Positions 59,416 to 64,000 of a stretch of DNA of 64,000 nt are shown here, one piece after another; position 1 is the first letter of the stretch, and the number at the start of each line of letters is the position of its first letter. The notes beneath the pieces are model-generated. The model was not told the origin of the DNA. It saw nothing but the letters and a program-made list of their open reading frames with translations, and made no database searches. Made by a program: the position numbers and the translations under genes. Source of the DNA: Treponema sp. GTDB taxonomy: Bacteria > Spirochaetota > Spirochaetia > Treponematales > Treponemataceae. The stretch is from positions 124,001-188,000 of the forward strand of contig JAKSLX010000004.1 in assembly GCA_024400915.1 (NCBI GenBank). The letters are read 5' to 3'.

Positions 59416-60276
59416 ATGGTTATCAATCACAACATGAGTGCAATGTTTGCACAGCGTTCAGAAGGAATCACTGAACTCAACAACCAGAAGAACATGGAAA
59501 AGCTCTCTTCTGGTATGAAGATCAACCGTGCTGGTGACGACGCTTCAGGACTCGCAGTTTCTGAAAAGATGCGTTCACAGATCCGCGGATTGAATCAGGC
59601 TTCTACAAATGCAAAGAATGGTATTTCTTTCATTCAGACAACAGAAGGTTACCTCCAGGAAACAACAGACATCGTACAGCGCATCCGTGAACTCGCAGTA
59701 CAGTCTTCAAACGGAATCTACTCAGACGAAGACCGCATGCAGATTCAGGTTGAAGTTTCTTCCCTCATCGCAGAAGTTGACCGCATCGCATCTTGCGCAC
59801 AGTTCAACGGTATGAACATGCTCACAGGTCGCTTTGCTCGCCCAACAGGTGAAAACAACGTTACAGCTTCTATGTGGCTCCACATCGGTGCTAACATGGA
59901 CCAGAGAACACAGGTATTCATTGGAACAATGTCTGCTGCAGCTCTCGGACTCCGCAACGTTGGTACAGAAGAAATCATGACTCTCGAATCTCCAGATGAA
60001 GCTAACCGCGCAATCGGAACACTCGATGAAGCTCTCAAAAAGATCAACAAGCAGCGTGCTGACCTCGGTGCATACCAGAACCGTCTCGAAAAGACAGTTG
60101 TAGGACTTGATATTGGTGCAGAAAACCTCCAGGCTTCTGAATCACGCATCCGTGATACAGACATGGCTAAGGAAATGGTTGACTTCACAAAGAACCAGGT
60201 TCTTACACAGGCTGGAACAGCTATGCTCGCTCAGGCAAACCAGTCTTCACAGAACGTTCTCTCACTCCTCCAGTAG
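59416..60276 (+). CDS. flaB: Periplasmic flagellar core filament protein FlaB
   Basis: 286 residues, the normal spirochaetal length without the variable D2/D3 domains. N-terminal VINHNMSAMFAQRS with SSGMKINRAGDDASGLAVSEKMRSQIRG and the C-terminal ENLQASESRIRDTDMAKEMVDFTKNQVL...LAQANQSSQNVLSLLQ are the D0/D1 polymerisation domains. It builds the endoflagellum core that drives cell motility. Ribosome site AGGAGA, leader of about 80 bases, own terminator. No chaperone or cap genes adjacent. Confidence 0.97.
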   Translation: MVINHNMSAMFAQRSEGITELNNQKNMEKLSSGMKINRAGDDASGLAVSEKMRSQIRGLNQASTNAKNGISFIQTTEGYLQETTDIVQRIRELAVQSSNGIYSDEDRMQIQVEVSSLIAEVDRIASCAQFNGMNMLTGRFARPTGENNVTASMWLHIGANMDQRTQVFIGTMSAAALGLRNVGTEEIMTLESPDEANRAIGTLDEALKKINKQRADLGAYQNRLEKTVVGLDIGAENLQASESRIRDTDMAKEMVDFTKNQVLTQAGTAMLAQANQSSQNVLSLLQ

Positions 60277-60327
60277 TCAGTGTAAGGCGGAGATTCGTCT
60301 CCGTCTCTTGAACGGATTTAAAAATAC

Positions 60328-60357
60328 AAAGGCTGCCGTTATATGGCAGCTTTTTTT
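60328..60357 (+). terminator. Intrinsic terminator of flaB
   Basis: Stem GCTGCC (60332-60337) / GGCAGC (60345-60350) followed by seven U. A second small stem CGGAGA-TTCG-TCTCCG lies just before it, at about 60286-60301. Confidence 0.88.
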
Positions 60358-60361
60358 GTTT

Positions 60362-60493
60362 GGCTATGTCCGTAGAAAGTGTTGCTGCGCCGATTGAGCT
60401 TGTCGAAATCAAGCAGTCCAAACTAAACATGCGGTAGTTTCGACAGGCTCAACCACCGCATTCAGTATAGCAACACAATTTCCGAACATAGCC
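60362..60493. mobile_element. MITE-like 132-bp element with 8-bp flanking duplication
   Basis: Terminal inverted repeats GGCTATGT (60362-60369) / ACATAGCC (60486-60493) continue inward through GTGTTGCT / AGCAACAC. Inside are two inverted copies of a TTGTCGAAA / TTTCGACA palindromic motif (60392-60410 and 60431-60459). The octamer TTTTGTTT directly abuts both ends (60354-60361 and 60494-60501), as a target-site duplication would. No ORF. Confidence 0.65.
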
Positions 60494-60520
60494 TTTTGTT
60501 TTAAATTCAATGTATTTTTT

Positions 60521-61306
60521 TTACTCTGACTTCTGTTTCCTGTATTGATGTGGAGAAATGCCGTTCATTTTTTTAAAGGCGCGAATGAAATTTTCGCATT
60601 CATTATAACCGCACTGCTGAGAAATGTCCTGAACAGTAAAATCTGTTGTATTAAGAAGTCGCAAAGCTTTTTCATTCACAAAGAAATGAATGTCTGATTG
60701 GGGCGTTACACCGAAGGTCTTTTTATAGAGAACCGAAAAATGAGATCTCGTAAGAAAGAAATGATCTGCCATAAGGTCTACGGTCCATTTTTCAGGATCC
60801 TTTGAAACTTCCTTCCTTAACTGGGTAAGCCTAAAGCGGGTCTCGCTTTCTCTTTTGGTTTTTGTAGTCGGATAAAGCCTGTTTACCTGAAGGTTTGACA
60901 TGACCTTGCACAAGCGGTCCAGAAGTTCGTGGTCATGGTTTTCCCATCGCTCCGTAAGGAAGTATGTAATGTCCATCATCTCGCGCTTGATGATTTCTGC
61001 ATCGGTTACATAAAAAACTTCGTTGAAAGGAATCTGGAAATCATTGAAGAAGGACATGTCCTCAGGAAGAAACCTGATATAGTCGTTTTCAAATTCGTTG
61101 CTCTTACACCAGTAAATCTGTGGAGTTTCAGGCTTATAAAGGATACAGGCATTTGCCTGGGTTTCAATCTGCTTGCCGTCCAAAGTAATAACCATTGGAT
61201 TGTAGAAATGAAGAAGAACGCATTCCTTAGTTCCATCTACGAACTTTATCTTGAAAGAGGATTCTTCTATTTTCTTATAAAACGCACCGGCAAAGTGAAT
61301 TTTCAT
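60521..61306 (-). CDS. AraC-family transcriptional regulator
   Basis: 261 residues. The C-terminal double helix-turn-helix is clear: WTVDLMADHFFLTRSHFSVLYKKTFGVTPQSDIHFF, then DFTVQDISQQCGYNECENFIRAFKKMNGISPHQYRKQ. The N-terminal 140 residues probably form a ligand-binding cupin. It lies downstream of, and codirectional with, the sugar ABC transporter, a likely target. Its own promoter (TTGCAA-N17-TATAAT) ends eight bases before the ATG, with no ribosome site. Confidence 0.87.
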   Translation of the reverse strand: MKIHFAGAFYKKIEESSFKIKFVDGTKECVLLHFYNPMVITLDGKQIETQANACILYKPETPQIYWCKSNEFENDYIRFLPEDMSFFNDFQIPFNEVFYVTDAEIIKREMMDITYFLTERWENHDHELLDRLCKVMSNLQVNRLYPTTKTKRESETRFRLTQLRKEVSKDPEKWTVDLMADHFFLTRSHFSVLYKKTFGVTPQSDIHFFVNEKALRLLNTTDFTVQDISQQCGYNECENFIRAFKKMNGISPHQYRKQKSE

Positions 61307-61314
61307 ATCTTTTA

Positions 61315-61343
61315 ATTATAAGTCTAAATTTACTAATTTGCAA
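61315..61343 (-). promoter_or_regulatory. Promoter of the AraC gene, predicted leaderless
   Basis: Reverse strand: -35 TTGCAA (61338-61343), 17-bp spacer, -10 TATAAT (61315-61320), eight bases to the ATG. Confidence 0.7.
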
Positions 61344-61351
61344 AAACGGAA

Positions 61352-61392
61352 AATTAAAAAATGGCTGCCCTTCACAATACCAGGACAGCCAT
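61352..61392 (-). terminator. Intrinsic terminator of the sugar ABC transporter operon
   Basis: Reverse-strand stem ATGGCTGTCCT / AGGGCAGCCAT (one G-U) followed by six U, 45 bases after the permease stop. Confidence 0.85.
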
Positions 61393-61436
61393 AAACTATT
61401 TTTGTATCAGCTCAATGATTTTGTCATTATTTCAGA

Positions 61437-62486
61437 TTATTTAGAATTCTTTCTTGAAAGAACAATACTCTGAATAAGGAGGAAAAGACAAATCATGAAG
61501 GCTACAGTAATGTTTGTCCACCATGCATCATCAAGACCAAGTGAAGAAACAATGTTCTTGATTGTTGCAAGTGAAAGTACACCAAAGAATGTACCTACAA
61601 TGTTTCCTACACCACCGGTAAGCATGGTTCCACCAATGATGGAAGAAGCAATGGCATTCATTTCATACCCGCTGGCATGGCTAGGAGAAGCTGAACCTAC
61701 GTGCATGAAGTAAACGAAACCACCAATTGCTGCAAGGATCGAACAGATGAAGTGTGCAAGGAACTTTGTCATAGGAACATTGATTCCAAGCATGTTTGCA
61801 CTCTGCTGATTTCCACCAACTGCGTAGAAATTGCGTCCAAGCTTTGTCCATCTGAGAACAAGGAAAAGAACTACGACTACAAGAATGGCAACGAGAACAC
61901 CTGGCTCAACATAAGCAGGAATATATTTTCCAACCTTGTTTACGGAACCCATGCCAGGAACATAGATTCTGGTTTCTATAAGCTTTACGAATCCTTCGTG
62001 TTCAACATTGAACTGTGTAGCATTCACGATAGTTGTCATACCCTTTGCAAAGAACATCCCTGCAAGTGATACAATGAAAGGCTGGATATCAAGGAAAGCA
62101 ACAAGGAATCCCTGAACAAGACCAAAACCAACGCCTATCATGAGAGCATAAAGAACGGCACCTCCGATGCTTCCACCCTTCATATCAAGGTGAACAGCAC
62201 AGCACATGCAGACAAGGGCTGTAACCGTACCAACGGAAATATCAATTCCACCAGTTATCATTACAAGGCTTAAGGCACATGAAAGCACAATAAGCGATGC
62301 GTTTTCATTGAGCAGGTTGAAGAAAGTCTGTGGCTTCTTAAAACCTGAACCAAGGCATACGATTGCAAGAAGATACATTGCAACGAATACTGCAATGGTA
62401 ATTACAAGAAGAAGGTTTGTATCTGAAAGGGGTCTCTTTTTTGCAAGGACTGTTTCAGTCTGATTCTTTTTGTTAAGAAAGTTCAT
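61437..62486 (-). CDS. Sugar ABC transporter permease (YjfF-like)
   Basis: 349 residues with about nine or ten membrane segments and the BPD_transp_2 signature (ITGGIDISVGTVTALVCMCC, YAVGGNQQSANMLGINV, IASSIIGGTMLTGGVGNIVGTFFG). It resembles the second permease of ribose/galactofuranose-type transporters. It starts one base after the stop of the first permease. The arrangement ATPase - permease - permease matches ytfR-ytfT-yjfF. Confidence 0.87.
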   Translation of the reverse strand: MNFLNKKNQTETVLAKKRPLSDTNLLLVITIAVFVAMYLLAIVCLGSGFKKPQTFFNLLNENASLIVLSCALSLVMITGGIDISVGTVTALVCMCCAVHLDMKGGSIGGAVLYALMIGVGFGLVQGFLVAFLDIQPFIVSLAGMFFAKGMTTIVNATQFNVEHEGFVKLIETRIYVPGMGSVNKVGKYIPAYVEPGVLVAILVVVVLFLVLRWTKLGRNFYAVGGNQQSANMLGINVPMTKFLAHFICSILAAIGGFVYFMHVGSASPSHASGYEMNAIASSIIGGTMLTGGVGNIVGTFFGVLSLATIKNIVSSLGLDDAWWTNITVAFMICLFLLIQSIVLSRKNSK

Positions 62487-63581
62487 TTAATTACCTCCCT
62501 TCACTACTGTTTGTTTTCTGGCACCCGAAATCTGCTTTGCAAGGCGAGACATTTTCTCGCGGAATACAGGTGCACTGATTACAACGAGGATGATGACTAC
62601 AACAGCCTTATAAGCAGGAAGTGCAGTCGATGCAACATTGAACTTGAACAGTGTTGTTGTAAGGAACTGAATTACGTAAGCACCAAGGATGGAAGCCCAC
62701 ATGTTGAACTTACCGCCGCTAAGTGCATTTCCACCAAGTGCTACTGCCAGAATAGCATCCATTTCAATATCCTTTGCAATAACTGAATAATTGATTGAAG
62801 AGATACGGCATACCTTGATGAAACCTGCAACTGCTACACAAAGTCCCATAATCACATAAGTGATGAATTTGATGAACTGTGGATCAAGACCATTGAGTCT
62901 TGAAGAATTGCTGTTGATACCTACTGCCTGTGTGTAAAGTCCAAGGTTTGTAAACTTAAGCACAACCATGGTTATTATTATACACAAGATTGCAATGAAC
63001 ACTGGAGTTGGAATTGCAATGCCAGGGATGAAGTTTCCAAAATATCCAAATGTTGGATCTACAACAATCGGAAGAGCATTATCATTGATCCATGCAGCGA
63101 TTGAACGACCGGCTGTAAAGAGAATCAATGTTGCAACCATAGGCTGAATCTTGAAGTAAGAAACCAGCATACCGTTGAATCCACCGAATGCCATGCTTAC
63201 GATACAGCCAACAAGGAATGCCACAAAAATTGGAGCCTGAAGTTCTTCTGGACGAGCTTCCGTTCCGCAGAGAACACGAAGAATCACAGATCCTGCAATG
63301 GCGATTCCGGCACCTACGGAAATATCCTGTCCACCTGAAGCAGCGGTTACCAAGGTCATACCGATGGCAAGAATTGCAAGCTCAGATGCATTGTCAAGAA
63401 TCGTAATGAGGTAACCTGAAAGAACAGGAAATCCTTCACTATTCTGTCCAAGGGTAATCTTGAAGAATGTTGGGTCTGCAACAAGGTTGAAGATGATAAG
63501 AATCAACAATGCAGCAACCGGAATGAAAATCTGTTTTTTAACGAGACCAAGAAGGAGGTCTGCGATTTTTTTAGAGTTCAT
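62487..63581 (-). CDS. Sugar ABC transporter permease (YtfT-like)
   Basis: 364 residues with a BPD_transp_2 core: TAASGGQDISVGAGIAIAGSVI, TQAVGINSNSSRLNGLDPQ, DAILAVALGGNALSGGKFNMWASILGAYV. It heterodimerises with the following permease. Its ATG overlaps the ATPase stop at 63581, and the ribosome site GGGAGGAG is strong. Confidence 0.87.
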   Translation of the reverse strand: MNSKKIADLLLGLVKKQIFIPVAALLILIIFNLVADPTFFKITLGQNSEGFPVLSGYLITILDNASELAILAIGMTLVTAASGGQDISVGAGIAIAGSVILRVLCGTEARPEELQAPIFVAFLVGCIVSMAFGGFNGMLVSYFKIQPMVATLILFTAGRSIAAWINDNALPIVVDPTFGYFGNFIPGIAIPTPVFIAILCIIITMVVLKFTNLGLYTQAVGINSNSSRLNGLDPQFIKFITYVIMGLCVAVAGFIKVCRISSINYSVIAKDIEMDAILAVALGGNALSGGKFNMWASILGAYVIQFLTTTLFKFNVASTALPAYKAVVVIILVVISAPVFREKMSRLAKQISGARKQTVVKGGN

Positions 63582-64000
63582 TATTTTTCTCCTCCCGCAA
63601 TAGTTTCCATAATCTTTGTCTGGTTCAAGTCGTTTCCAGAAAGTTCACCAACCTGCTTAAGGTCGCGCATGACCACAAGGCGTGAACATGTACGAAGCAT
63701 TTCGTCGATTTCTGACGAGATGAATGTAACGCTCTTGCCTTCTTTTGCAAGCTTAAGGACAAGTTCCTGGATTTCTGTCTTTGTACCGATATCAATACCG
63801 CGAGTAGGCTCATCAAGGATGAGATACTGTGGATTTGAAAGCAAGGCACGTGCAAGAAGAACCTTCTGCTGGTTGCCACCTGACAGGGATTTGATTGGAG
63901 TTTCTGCGGAAGCTGTCTTGATTTCAAGAAGCTTGATATATTCGTCTGCGAACTTTTCCTGTTCTGCACGGCTGAATGGCTTAAAGAATCCCTTCATTAC
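63581..64000 (-). CDS. Sugar ABC transporter ATPase, C-terminal part (YtfR/RbsA-like), 5' end outside window
   Basis: The last 139 codons visible are the second nucleotide-binding domain of a tandem sugar ATPase: signature SLSGGNQQKVLLARALL, Walker B YLILDEPTRGIDIGTK, D-loop and the H-loop region TFISSEIDEMLRTCSRLVVM, where the usual His position is Ser, as is common in this subfamily. The gene continues beyond base 64000, so the first NBD and any binding-protein gene are not seen. Confidence 0.87.
   Translation of the reverse strand, partial: VMKGFFKPFSRAEQEKFADEYIKLLEIKTASAETPIKSLSGGNQQKVLLARALLSNPQYLILDEPTRGIDIGTKTEIQELVLKLAKEGKSVTFISSEIDEMLRTCSRLVVMRDLKQVGELSGNDLNQTKIMETIAGGEK

Overview
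The window reads as chromosome from a spirochaete of the genus Treponema, probably a host-associated gut or rumen anaerobe. The evidence is a spirochaetal FlaB core flagellin (59416-60276), a short alanyl-tRNA synthetase of about 604 residues, unlinked groES and groEL, several lipoproteins with relaxed spirochaetal lipoboxes, HprK/HPr without neighbouring PTS transport genes, and the gene order sigma factor - groES - TPR lipoprotein - nusB - SurA-like - alaS. From memory this order matches T. pallidum around TP1012-TP1017. The genus call is inference; no search was run.

Layout. 1-12.6 kb: a partial esterase, metA, an RlmM-like methyltransferase/PilZ/ilvB operon, ilvD-mntP, a CYTH/DUF975/sppA operon, an HTH-receiver regulator, recX and rplM-rpsI. 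12.7-28.1 kb: dnaE, a YggT-like protein, recG, a group 2 sigma factor with a sigma-54-like promoter, the groES-to-alaS block, an AzlC-AzlD fusion and rpsD. 28.2-37.5 kb: an amino-acid or amine oxidation locus (gdhA, APC permease, PII-like protein, ornithine-cyclodeaminase-family enzyme, FAD oxidase with three iron-sulfur/flavin partner subunits, ridA). It is divergent from an HTH-cupin regulator, and the shared promoter region carries three copies of a palindromic operator. 37.5-40 kb: a repeat element, a PucR-type regulator and two truncated gene remnants joined by an apparent deletion. 40-48 kb: the hprK-ptsH-lexA-holA operon, a methyltransferase, an acyl-CoA synthetase and a LacI-sensor diguanylate cyclase. 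48-58.7 kb: groEL, a PlsC-like acyltransferase, a coiled-coil protein, an oligopeptide-binding protein, lipoproteins, mscS, coaBC and an AraC regulator. 58.7-64 kb: a zinc-ribbon membrane protein, flaB, a MITE-like element, an AraC regulator and a sugar ABC transporter that runs off the window.

Two observations stand out. First, many genes (alaS, hprK, metA, dnaE, the YggT gene and others) lack a Shine-Dalgarno sequence and have a -10 hexamer 6-9 bases before the ATG, so their mRNAs should be leaderless. Second, the 28-37 kb locus looks like one catabolic module: an imine-forming flavin oxidase complex, an imine deaminase (RidA), a possible imine reductase, glutamate dehydrogenase and a transporter, controlled by a cupin regulator and by internal terminators. 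No tRNA, rRNA, CRISPR array, prophage or transposase gene was seen.
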